64,000 bases of DNA from Flavobacteriaceae bacterium MAR_2010_72 (GTDB taxonomy: Bacteria > Bacteroidota > Bacteroidia > Flavobacteriales > Flavobacteriaceae). The DNA is taken from the NCBI GenBank assembly GCA_003550275.1, contig QXCW01000002.1:3347344-3411343 (forward strand), given 5' to 3'. A program made the position numbers and the translations under genes. Below, piece after piece: positions 39,901 to 46,767 of the stretch. Position 1 is the stretch's first letter, and every line of letters begins with the position of its first letter. The notes beneath the pieces are model-generated. The model was not told the DNA's origin. It saw nothing but the letters and a program-made list of their open reading frames with translations, and ran no database searches.

Positions 39901-40262
39901 TACAAGATAAATTAGGAGAAAATGGTGAGAGAGGTATAGGCAAAGATGTTATTAAACGAATGGAGGAAATTGAATTGGACCTTATAAATAAAGGATTTAC
40001 AAGTCAAACACTCCAAAAGATGATGGATCTTCAATATCAGTTGCTCAAGTTAGAGAACGCGACGTTTATGCAGGGTCAAGACAATAAGCGACAGTCTGAA
40101 ACTAACTTGAATAATTTTAAAAACACAACCAATAACCAAATCCCTAAAGCCAAAGAATATTTTAATACTACTGAAATTTTAAATCGACAAGCGCTACCTT
40201 TGCAAATAATTTATAAGAAAAAAGTTCAGGATTATTTTAAAAAGGCACATGATCAGTTTTAA
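36909..40262 (+). CDS. DUF4175 family large membrane protein
   Basis: A 1117-residue protein. Two or three hydrophobic segments lie in the first ~180 residues (ELLKGLILFFTIGLLYFLFT is the first; another near TILFWCFVAVELALFWKF). A periplasmic-type beta-rich region follows to about 490. A very long Glu/Lys/Gln-rich coiled coil spans roughly 490-800. The C-terminus has a Gly/Glu-rich low-complexity stretch (about 950-985) and ends in a charged helix. This matches DUF4175, common in Bacteroidota and of unknown function. I use the ATG at 36909; the frame starts at a GTG at 36894. The last 14 bp overlap ybeY, so the two are translationally coupled. Confidence 0.85.
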   Translation: MGNFSIIQDKLEQFIKRYYTNELLKGLILFFTIGLLYFLFTLFIEYMLWLKPLARTILFWCFVAVELALFWKFLAVPLSRLFKLQKGIGYEDASRIIGNHFPEVSDKLLNIIQLKNSSKESELLLASIDQKSSELNPIPFKLAVNFKRNLKYLKYAAIPVMVVLVSYATGEIDWFSDSYKRVVNYKTAFEPPAPFQFFVINEELQALENKDFKILVSTVGDVVPPSAQIHFYGESYFLQQIAPGQFEYVFTQASKDIEFNLSANSVNSKSYTLEVIKVPTLVNFEMTLKYPSHTNKKDEVLKSTGNTVVPEGTTVAWDINTKSTDEVSIYTRDTIQFERKSDNLFHADISLFNDFDYSISTSNTKLKDYENLAYSIKVIKDEYPELNLKVEKDSIDNQTLYFFGQVSDDYGLSKLQLVYYSISNKEAKQIESIPISKTNFDEFVGAFPNQLNLTEGETYEFYFQVFDNDVIHNYKSVKSAIYSYRKLTKEEEQKKQLQEQNETIKDISKTVEKLKEQDKQLEELSKLQKEKSELNFNDKKKFENFLKRQREQEQLMQNFNKKLKENIEEFQDDKEERDDFKEALKQRLEENEEQLKEDEKLLEELEKLQEKIQKEEFTQKLEELAKQNKNKQRSLEQLLELTKRYYVAKKTEKLKEELEKLSEDQEKLSNESEDKNTKEEQDKLNKEFEEFQKELDVLQKENEALKDPLNLPEDKLTEEEIKEDQQEASEQLQKKEENEEKGNKEQSKQNENKAKQKQKSAAKKMKQMSSSMEQAMNAGSGDQLAEDAEMLRQILDNLVLFSFDQEALMDVFRDIEINNNQFGKLLRKQSALREHFEHIDDSLFALSLRQPMISEQVNKQITNVFFNIDKSLEQLSENLLYQGVAAQQYTVTATNTLASFLSDVLDNMESQMNMMPGQGSGPQEMQLPDIIMSQEELNKQMSEGMDKGEKGKPKEGEGNKQEGGENGQTQGEGEGNNEEINGELYRIFQQQQQLRQALQDKLGENGERGIGKDVIKRMEEIELDLINKGFTSQTLQKMMDLQYQLLKLENATFMQGQDNKRQSETNLNNFKNTTNNQIPKAKEYFNTTEILNRQALPLQIIYKKKVQDYFKKAHDQF

Positions 40263-40665
40263 TTACGAAACAGATTTTGAATTAAACAACGAAACCCAAA
40301 TTAAAAATTGGATCATCGATGTTATCACTGGTGAAGGTTTCAAGCTTGGCGAGATTAATTATATATTTTGTGACGATGACTATTTGCTTCAGCTAAACCT
40401 TGAGTTTTTAAAGCATGATACGTTAACCGATATCATCAGTTTTGATTATACTATTGGGAAGGAGATAAGTGGAGACATTTATATCTCTGTCGAAAGGGTA
40501 AAGGATAATTCCAAAGATTTTAATGTTGATTTCGCCGAAGAGCTAAACCGTGTTATGGTTCATGGGGTTTTGCATTATTGTGGATACAAAGACAAGTCTG
40601 TAGAGGAAGAATCACAAATGCGATTGAAAGAAAACTACTACATTGGCAGATTGTCAAACATTTAA
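40249..40665 (+). CDS. ybeY: Endoribonuclease YbeY (rRNA maturation)
   Basis: A 138-residue metal-dependent endoribonuclease needed for 16S rRNA 3' maturation and ribosome quality control. The metal site HGVLHYCGYKD has His105 and His109, but the third position, His in the usual HGxLHxxGxxH, is Asp115. The start codon lies inside the last codons of the DUF4175 gene (14-bp overlap). A promoter-like element for mnmG begins inside the end of this gene. Confidence 0.93.
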   Translation: MISFNYETDFELNNETQIKNWIIDVITGEGFKLGEINYIFCDDDYLLQLNLEFLKHDTLTDIISFDYTIGKEISGDIYISVERVKDNSKDFNVDFAEELNRVMVHGVLHYCGYKDKSVEEESQMRLKENYYIGRLSNI

Positions 40666-40683
40666 GAATTCATCGTATATTTG
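40651..40683 (+). promoter_or_regulatory. Putative mnmG promoter (TTG-N22-TATATTTG)
   Basis: TATATTTG at 40676-40683 matches the TAnnTTTG box exactly; a TTG lies 22 bp upstream at 40651-40653. Transcription from here would place the parS-type site at 40708 inside the 5' untranslated region of mnmG. Confidence 0.5.
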
Positions 40684-40707
40684 CAAACTCAAATTTCATC
40701 AAAAAAT

Positions 40708-40723
40708 TGTTCCACGTGAAACA
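40708..40723 (+). promoter_or_regulatory. parS-type centromere site (left)
   Basis: The 16-mer TGTTCCACGTGAAACA is identical to the well-known ParB-binding parS sequence described in Bacillus subtilis. It sits between ybeY and mnmG. ParB nucleation at such sites drives origin segregation. A second copy in opposite orientation follows mnmG. Confidence 0.85.
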
Positions 40724-40771
40724 ATTTAGTTGTTTTGAATAAGTGATTGAGGCTAATAAAACACGTTTTAT

Positions 40772-42643
40772 ATGTTTAATGAAGTTTATGATGTTGTTGT
40801 AGTTGGTGCTGGGCATGCTGGAAGTGAAGCTGCCGCAGCTAGTGCTAACATGGGCTGTAAAACACTTCTAATTACTATGAATTTGCAAAACATTGCTCAA
40901 ATGTCTTGTAACCCGGCAATGGGAGGAATAGCAAAGGGGCAAATTGTAAGAGAAATTGATGCTCTTGGAGGTTATAGCGGAATTGTGAGCGATACTTCAG
41001 CAATTCAATTTAAAATGCTTAACAAGTCAAAAGGACCCGCGATGTGGAGTCCCAGAGTGCAAAGTGACAGAATGAGATTTGCAGAAGACTGGCGTATGAT
41101 GCTTGAGAACACCCCTAATCTTGATTTTTATCAAGAAATGGTTTCTGGACTTTTAATAGAAAATCATAAGGTTGTAGGGGTAAAAACTTCTTTAGGGGTC
41201 GCGGTGAAAGCCAAAACCGTTGTGTTGACCAACGGGACTTTTTTGAATGGGCTAATACATATTGGGGATAAGAATTTTGGCGGGGGCAGAGCCGGTGAAA
41301 AGGCAGCTACTGGTATCACCGAACAGCTTGTTCAATTGGGCTTTGATTCTGGTAGAATGAAAACCGGAACGCCTCCTCGGGTTGACGGTCGATCATTAGA
41401 TTATTCTAAAATGGTTGTGCAGCCCGGTGATGAAGTTCCAGAAAAGTTTTCGTATTCTGACATAACAAAACCGCTTCAAAAGCAACGTGATTGTCACATG
41501 AGTTATACAAGTCCAGAAGTTCATGACTTACTTCGAGAAGGGTTTGACCGATCTCCTATGTTTAACGGTCGCATTAAAAGTACTGGACCAAGATATTGTC
41601 CTTCTATTGAAGATAAAATTAACCGTTTCGCTGATAAGGACAGGCACCAATTATTTGTTGAACCAGAGGGCTGGAACACTGTTGAGGTTTACGTTAATGG
41701 ATTTTCTACTTCGCTTCCAGAAGATGTGCAGTTTAAAGCATTGAGGTCAGTTGCAGGTTTTGAAAACGTCAAATTTTTTAGACCCGGTTACGCTATAGAA
41801 TATGATTATTTTCCGCCCACACAATTAAAGCACACCTTGGAAACCAAACTAATCGATGGTTTGTTTTTTGCTGGTCAGATTAATGGAACAACGGGTTATG
41901 AAGAAGCTGCTTCTCAAGGCTTGATGGCCGGTATAAATGCGGCATTGAAAGTTCAGGAACGAGAAGAGTTTATTTTGAAACGGAATGAAGCTTACATAGG
42001 TGTTTTAGTGGATGACTTGATTACAAAAGGAACTGAAGAGCCTTATAGGATGTTTACTTCTAGGGCCGAATACAGAACCTTATTGCGTCAAGACAATGCT
42101 GATTTCAGGTTAACACCAAAAGGTCACGAACTTGGATTGGCCAGCGAAAAGCGATTACGCCGGATGGAAGAAAAGCAATCCAAATCAGAATCTTTTGTAG
42201 AATTTTTCAGGGAAACCAGTGTCGCTCCAGAAGAGATTAATCCAATTTTGGAAGCTAATGAATCTGCGCCTGTCAATCAATCTGGGAAATTGTTTAAGAT
42301 ATTTTCTAGGCCTAACATTTCTATGGATGATGTTAGACAGGTCGCTGCAGTTGAAACCTATATTCAAGAACATAATTTAGATAAGGAAGTTATTGAGCAA
42401 GCAGAAATCCAAGTCAAATATTCTGGATATATAGACAAAGAGAAGAACAATGCTGATAAATTAAATAGGCTGGAAGATATTAAGATTCCGTCCAATTTTG
42501 ATTATTCCAAAATCAAATCAATGAGTTTTGAAGGCAGGGAAAAATTAAATAAGATAAAGCCAAGAACCATTAGCCAGGCCTCGCGAATTAGTGGTGTTTC
42601 ACCAAGCGATGTTTCCGTACTTCTGGTTTATATGGGTAGATAG
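40772..42643 (+). CDS. mnmG: tRNA uridine-5-carboxymethylaminomethyl modification enzyme MnmG (GidA)
   Basis: A 623-residue FAD-dependent enzyme that, with MnmE, modifies the wobble uridine U34 of some tRNAs. The FAD-binding GAGHAG lies at residues 12-17, followed by SCNPAMGGIAKG and a late GTTGYEEAASQGL segment. The C-terminal helical part ends VSLLVYMGR-like (SDVSVLLVYMGR). The gene is often close to the replication origin in bacteria, and here it is bracketed by parS-type sites at 40708 and 42653. Confidence 0.96.
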   Translation: MFNEVYDVVVVGAGHAGSEAAAASANMGCKTLLITMNLQNIAQMSCNPAMGGIAKGQIVREIDALGGYSGIVSDTSAIQFKMLNKSKGPAMWSPRVQSDRMRFAEDWRMMLENTPNLDFYQEMVSGLLIENHKVVGVKTSLGVAVKAKTVVLTNGTFLNGLIHIGDKNFGGGRAGEKAATGITEQLVQLGFDSGRMKTGTPPRVDGRSLDYSKMVVQPGDEVPEKFSYSDITKPLQKQRDCHMSYTSPEVHDLLREGFDRSPMFNGRIKSTGPRYCPSIEDKINRFADKDRHQLFVEPEGWNTVEVYVNGFSTSLPEDVQFKALRSVAGFENVKFFRPGYAIEYDYFPPTQLKHTLETKLIDGLFFAGQINGTTGYEEAASQGLMAGINAALKVQEREEFILKRNEAYIGVLVDDLITKGTEEPYRMFTSRAEYRTLLRQDNADFRLTPKGHELGLASEKRLRRMEEKQSKSESFVEFFRETSVAPEEINPILEANESAPVNQSGKLFKIFSRPNISMDDVRQVAAVETYIQEHNLDKEVIEQAEIQVKYSGYIDKEKNNADKLNRLEDIKIPSNFDYSKIKSMSFEGREKLNKIKPRTISQASRISGVSPSDVSVLLVYMGR

Positions 42644-42652
42644 CTTTTAAAT

Positions 42653-42668
42653 TGTTTCACGTGGAACA
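42653..42668 (-). promoter_or_regulatory. parS-type centromere site (right)
   Basis: TGTTTCACGTGGAACA is the exact reverse complement of the left site, 9 bp after the mnmG stop. Two copies about 1.95 kb apart around one gene make chance very unlikely. Confidence 0.85.
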
Positions 42669-42732
42669 CTTTGTCTTTGTCACTGTATTAAGAATGTTCC
42701 AAACGAATCCAAAAAAACACAAGCTTAGCTAA

Positions 42733-43590
42733 ATGAAGGGTAAAAACGTATTTTTGACCGTTAAGGACCATTCGGTTTCTGGAGAAGAATTTCAATTAGT
42801 TTTTAATGAAGAAGGAGATTTGTTAAAGACAACTCCAAGACCTTCTTTGGAAAAACTCCCAGAGTATTACAAAAGCGAACATTATATTTCGCACACAGAC
42901 GGAAAGCGAAATCTTGTTGAAATCATTTACCAAATTGTTAAATCCTTTGCCCTGAAGCGAAAGCTGAAACTTATCAATTCATTAAAACAGAATAGAGGAA
43001 GTTTATTGGATGTTGGTTGCGGCACAGGTGATTTTTTGAAGATTGCCCAACAAGACGGATGGCAAGTTACTGGAATAGAACCTAATGATAAAGCACGATT
43101 AATAGCTAACACAAAAACTAAGTCTAACGTCTTTGATTCGGAAGAACTTTTTAATCTAAACCCAAGTAGCTTTGATGTAATTTCTTTGTGGCATGTTTTT
43201 GAACACCTACCTAAACTAGAAGAGCATCTATCACGATTTAATAAATTACTAAAACCAAACGGAACTTTAATCATTGCAGTTCCTAATTATAAAAGTTATG
43301 ATGCCCGGCACTACAAGAATTTTTGGGCGGCTTATGATGTGCCACGACATTTATGGCATTTTTCAAAAAGGGCGATCGCTAGAATGCTAAAAACTGAAAA
43401 CATGGAAGTGACTCGAATTGACCCTATGATCTTCGACTCCTATTATGTGAGTTTGTTGTCTGAAAAATTTAAGTCTGGCACAATGAATCCAATCAAGGCT
43501 TTTTGGGTTGGTTGGCGATCAAATACCAAAGCAAAACGGACAGGAGAGTATTCATCCTTGATATATATAATGAAAAGGACCAAAACCTAA
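42733..43590 (+). CDS. Class I SAM-dependent methyltransferase
   Basis: A 285-residue Rossmann-fold methyltransferase. The SAM-binding motif I is LLDVGCGTGDFL at about residues 93-104. Motif II-like FDVISLWHVFEHLP and NGTLIIAVPN follow in order, the pattern of the Methyltransf_23 group. The ~90-residue N-terminal part is not recognised. Substrate unknown; such enzymes act on lipids, quinones or sugars. It follows mnmG after 89 bp with the right parS site in between. Confidence 0.85.
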   Translation: MKGKNVFLTVKDHSVSGEEFQLVFNEEGDLLKTTPRPSLEKLPEYYKSEHYISHTDGKRNLVEIIYQIVKSFALKRKLKLINSLKQNRGSLLDVGCGTGDFLKIAQQDGWQVTGIEPNDKARLIANTKTKSNVFDSEELFNLNPSSFDVISLWHVFEHLPKLEEHLSRFNKLLKPNGTLIIAVPNYKSYDARHYKNFWAAYDVPRHLWHFSKRAIARMLKTENMEVTRIDPMIFDSYYVSLLSEKFKSGTMNPIKAFWVGWRSNTKAKRTGEYSSLIYIMKRTKT

Positions 43591-43770
43591 TTTAAGCCTC
43601 TTTTAGAGAAGATTTTGACTAAAGCGACGTCTTCTATGGCAGATTATATTTGAGCGCTTTAAATCAAACCATAATGAATCAATTTTCTATAACGAATAAT
43701 TATTAAAACAAAAACTGCTATAAATTATAGCTATAGAGCAATAAAAAGCTGAAATTCTTATTCTCTTTCA

Positions 43771-43778
43771 TACATTTG
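43771..43778 (+). promoter_or_regulatory. -7 box TACATTTG for the OmpH-like gene
   Basis: A perfect TAnnTTTG match 23 bp upstream of the ATG at 43802. No clear -33 element was seen. Confidence 0.5.
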
Positions 43779-43801
43779 CAAAAATTTTAAAATTTCCTAT
43801 A

Positions 43802-44323
43802 ATGAAAAAAAGTAGTATCCTCGTTTTGCTCGTTTTGATTTTAGTGTCTTGCCAAAACCAAAATAAAATTGGATTTATTGACAATGGTAAAATGATAAAC
43901 GAATATCAAGAAAAGAAAGATATCGAAGAAAAGTTCACTAAAAAAGAACAGGCGTTTCAGTTGAAAACAGATAGTATTGGAAAAGCATTTCAATTAGAAG
44001 CTCAAGACTTTCAATTAAAGTTGGCGTCGTTATCACAAAGCAAACAGCAAGAGCAGTATCAAGTTTTAGGACAGAAGCAAAAAATGTTGCAACAACAAAT
44101 ACAGTATGAGCAACAGCAAATGCAACAAGCCTATCAAACAGAAATCGATTCTGTTATTACAAAAGTAAAGAGCTTTGTTAAAGATTATGGTAAGGACAAT
44201 GGCTACACTTATATTTTGGGCACAAGCGATAATGCGGCTTCAGTTTTGTATGGCGCCGAAGAACACGATCTCACTCAAGAAATGATTGATGCCTTAAATG
44301 CCAACTATACTAAAAATAAATAA
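43802..44323 (+). CDS. OmpH/Skp-family lipoprotein
   Basis: A 173-residue protein starting with a lipoprotein signal (MKKSSILVLLVLILVSCQ; lipobox Cys near residue 18). The rest is a Gln-rich coiled coil (about 60-125, repeated QQ and KQQ) with short flanking segments IGFIDNGKMINEYQ and TYILGTSDNAASVLYG, the conserved ends of OmpH/Skp proteins. Soluble Skp is a periplasmic chaperone for outer-membrane proteins; a lipid-anchored version should sit in the membrane facing the periplasm. Confidence 0.85.
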   Translation: MKKSSILVLLVLILVSCQNQNKIGFIDNGKMINEYQEKKDIEEKFTKKEQAFQLKTDSIGKAFQLEAQDFQLKLASLSQSKQQEQYQVLGQKQKMLQQQIQYEQQQMQQAYQTEIDSVITKVKSFVKDYGKDNGYTYILGTSDNAASVLYGAEEHDLTQEMIDALNANYTKNK

Positions 44324-44350
44324 ATCTCTATTTATTTAATTCATACAAAA

Positions 44351-44387
44351 ATAAAAGCCTCCGCTAATTAGGTGTTAACGGAGGCTA
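44351..44387 (-). terminator. Rho-independent terminator for the DUF6438-like gene
   Basis: An 8-bp stem AGCCTCCG/CGGAGGCT with a 15-nt loop. The T-rich tail (TTTTATTTTTG) is on the minus strand, so it serves the minus-strand gene ending at 44451 rather than the OmpH-like gene. Confidence 0.7.
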
Positions 44388-44450
44388 AACAATAAAAGTT
44401 AAACCCTCATTTAATTTCTTTTATCTGTTTATTTTACAGCTTGCAGTTAC

Positions 44451-44843
44451 CTACAAACTTTTTATTATTGACTTAAATAAATGGTCAAGTTCTAATAGGC
44501 TTCCACTTACTCTATTAGACTGATATACAATGCGTTTGCCTTTAAATTTTAATAAGCTCAAAGGCTTTTTACGCTCCCTAACCCCTCCAATATCTTCAGT
44601 ACTCATTTTAGACAGCAATAGATCTAAATGTTTAAGTGCTTCTAACGACAAATACATTTTGTGAACGCCGAGTTTTTCTACATTTTCAATTCCTTTATAG
44701 ATGACACGTCCATCTTTAAAAATCCAAAGATCGTATACTGGGCACGGTGCGAGACACCTTCCATTTGATAAACTCAAAAAGGCATCACTAGTGTTATATA
44801 CTTCTTTTTCCTTTTTCACAAAATATGATGTCAATAAAGTCAT
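44451..44843 (-). CDS. DUF6438-like protein
   Basis: A 130-residue protein. The core RCLAPCPVYDLWIFKDGRVI, with its CxxxCPxY pattern followed by YKGIENVEKLGVH, resembles DUF6438, a small domain of unknown function in Bacteroidota. No signal peptide is visible in the chosen frame, unlike many members that are lipoproteins or exported. It is transcribed divergently from the ECF sigma gene and has its own terminator. One of the two 34-bp repeats lies 275 bp upstream and points toward it. Confidence 0.65.
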   Translation of the reverse strand: MTLLTSYFVKKEKEVYNTSDAFLSLSNGRCLAPCPVYDLWIFKDGRVIYKGIENVEKLGVHKMYLSLEALKHLDLLLSKMSTEDIGGVRERKKPLSLLKFKGKRIVYQSNRVSGSLLELDHLFKSIIKSL

Positions 44844-45201
44844 AAGATCTTTCTTGATTTGTTTGTTTTAAAAGCTAGTAAATTTGCGCCAAAGACTTAC
44901 TGATTTGGGGGCGATGCTTTGACGCAAATTCTCTAACTATAATTTGTCCAATTATTCTGGACCCTATCAAAGTATTCATAAATGGTTTAGATAATCAGAT
45001 CTTACAACCATAGAATATATTGATATTCATATTAAATAACAGTAGGTGAATGTAAACTTGAGATTTGGGGGCAAGTAACCAGAAGCTTATATTGGGGCTT
45101 TAAGCTCCCGGTTTATATATAAAACAGTTGGTTTGTATTTTACCCTACTTTTTTATTTAATTTTTTTAAATTTGGTGCTTAAGCCATACTTATAGGCGCA
45201 T
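44844..45201. promoter_or_regulatory. Structured regulatory region upstream of the ECF sigma gene
   Basis: A 358-bp gap between divergent genes, without an ORF. It holds a 14-bp inverted repeat (44881-44894 with 44917-44930, one mismatch, 22-nt loop). The 11-mer GATTTGGGGGC occurs twice (44902-44912 and 45062-45072), once in the loop of that hairpin. The left copy of the 34-bp repeat is at 45119-45152. A TAAATTTG -7 box lies at 45167-45174, 27 bp before the sigma start. Confidence 0.55.
45119..45152 (+). repeat. 34-bp inverted repeat, left copy
   Basis: A 34-bp sequence, beginning ATAAAACAGTTGG and ending CCCTACTTTT, that recurs perfectly in opposite orientation just after the sigma gene (45718-45751). 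Confidence 0.9.
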
Positions 45202-45714
45202 ATGAATAACGACACCAAATCTGTTTGCGAGGAAATAACATATAAGTATATTTTTGATACATACTCGAAAACACTATTCAATTTTGTTTATTATAAAGGA
45301 GGGGATACACAACAGGCCGAAGACATTGTACAAGATGCTTTTATAAAACTTTGGGACAATTGCTCCAACATTATTTTTGAGAAAGCAAAGTCATACTTGT
45401 TTACTGTTGCAAGAAATTTATTCTTAAATCAAGTTGCACATCAAAAAATTGTATTACAACACCAATCCCAATCGTCAACAGACCGAACCAATGAAACGCC
45501 ACAATTTATATTAGAAGAGAAAGAATATATGGTTAAACTCAAAAATGTGATTGCCGATCTTCCAGAAAAACAGAGAGAGGTATTTTTATTGAGTAGAATT
45601 GACAAGAAAAAATATTCAGAAATATCCGAGCTTTTAGGAATTACAGTTAAAGCAGTCGAAAAGCGTATGAGTCAGGCACTTGTAATATTAAGAGATAAAT
45701 TAGGGGATATTTAA
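45202..45714 (+). CDS. ECF RNA polymerase sigma factor (FecI-like)
   Basis: A 170-residue extracytoplasmic-function sigma factor. Region 2 is at about residues 22-85 (QQAEDIVQDAFIKLWDN) and region 4 at about 115-165 (LPEKQREVFLLSRIDKKKYS, then TVKAVEKRMSQAL). Followed by fecR-like and TonB-receptor genes, it forms the standard surface-signalling triad: ligand binding at the receptor releases the sigma factor through FecR. It is bracketed by a 34-bp inverted repeat, and the right copy starts 3 bp after its stop. Confidence 0.93.
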   Translation: MNNDTKSVCEEITYKYIFDTYSKTLFNFVYYKGGDTQQAEDIVQDAFIKLWDNCSNIIFEKAKSYLFTVARNLFLNQVAHQKIVLQHQSQSSTDRTNETPQFILEEKEYMVKLKNVIADLPEKQREVFLLSRIDKKKYSEISELLGITVKAVEKRMSQALVILRDKLGDI

Positions 45715-45717
45715 AAT

Positions 45718-45751
45718 AAAAGTAGGGTAAAATACAAACCAACTGTTTTAT
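45718..45751 (-). repeat. 34-bp inverted repeat, right copy
   Basis: Exact reverse complement of 45119-45152. It fills most of the gap between the sigma and fecR-like genes and ends 19 bp before the fecR-like start. Confidence 0.9.
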
Positions 45752-45770
45752 TAATGTAAGACATTCAAAA

Positions 45771-46697
45771 ATGGAGAAATTTAACCAAGATAGTACGTTT
45801 TTGGCGCGATGGATTTCGGGAGACCTAACCCCCGAAGAGCTAAAAGCGTTCAAAGCATCTAAAGACTATCCTGTTCTTAATAAAATTAATGAAGCGTCTC
45901 AAAAGTTAGAAAGCCCTAAATTTGATGAACAAGCCTTATTTAACCGAATAAAAGAACAACTTAAAGACCGTCGCCCCAAAACCAAAGTGGTTAAGCCTTT
46001 CCCAAATTGGGCTTATGCTGCTGCGGCTTCAGTGATTATTGCGATTGGACTATTTTATGTATTAAATTCAACCTCGTACTATCAAACTTCCTTTGGAGAG
46101 CAATTAGCAGTAGTATTACCTGATAATTCTAATGTGCAACTCAATGCGAATTCACAATTAGAGTTTAAATCTCGAAACTGGAAAAGTAATAGAGAACTAA
46201 ATTTAGAAGGTGAAGCCTTTTTTGATGTAGAAAAAGGACAATCATTTAAAGTGTATACAGATGAAGGTATGGTTGAAGTCCTAGGCACAGAATTCAATGT
46301 GATCTCAAGAGAAGATTACATGGAAGTACGTTGCCAAGAAGGAAGCGTAAGGGTCACCAGTAGTTCAACTAATGATGAAATCGTGTTATTACCAGGAGAT
46401 GCCGTTAGAATCATTAACAAAACGCGTGAACAATGGACCTACAATGTTAATGAACCAAATTGGTTATTAGGCGAGAGTACTTTTCAAAATACACCGTTGT
46501 CTCAAGTTATTATTTCATTACAAAACCAATTTGAGGTTAAATTTGATGCTTCAAATGTTGATTTAAACAGTCGATTTACAGGAGGTTTTACACACAAAGA
46601 CCTAAACCTTGCCCTTAAAACCGTAATGACCCCCATGGAGATTAGATACACTTCAGGAGGCGACAACACTATTATTCTTTCTAATCCGAACAACTAG
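45771..46697 (+). CDS. FecR-family anti-sigma / signal-transducing protein
   Basis: A 308-residue inner-membrane protein with a cytoplasmic N-terminus (about 1-80), one membrane segment (about 82-104, NWAYAAAASVIIAIGLFYVL), the FecR domain (about 108-205, with LPDNSNVQLNANSQLEF and GEAFFDVEKG), and a C-terminal DUF4974 (about 235-305). It should bind the upstream ECF sigma factor in the cytoplasm and the receptor's STN domain in the periplasm. The gap to the sigma gene (56 bp) is mostly the 34-bp repeat. Confidence 0.94.
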   Translation: MEKFNQDSTFLARWISGDLTPEELKAFKASKDYPVLNKINEASQKLESPKFDEQALFNRIKEQLKDRRPKTKVVKPFPNWAYAAAASVIIAIGLFYVLNSTSYYQTSFGEQLAVVLPDNSNVQLNANSQLEFKSRNWKSNRELNLEGEAFFDVEKGQSFKVYTDEGMVEVLGTEFNVISREDYMEVRCQEGSVRVTSSSTNDEIVLLPGDAVRIINKTREQWTYNVNEPNWLLGESTFQNTPLSQVIISLQNQFEVKFDASNVDLNSRFTGGFTHKDLNLALKTVMTPMEIRYTSGGDNTIILSNPNN

Positions 46698-46767
46698 GTT
46701 TATATTACCAATTAATTTTAGTAATATTATCTTAAATTTAAATTTTGTTTGGATTAATTAAGATTAA

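Noticed and set aside
44351..44387. Terminator of the OmpH-like gene
   Set aside because: The T run follows the stem only on the minus strand, so it serves the convergent DUF6438-like gene; on the plus strand no T run follows.
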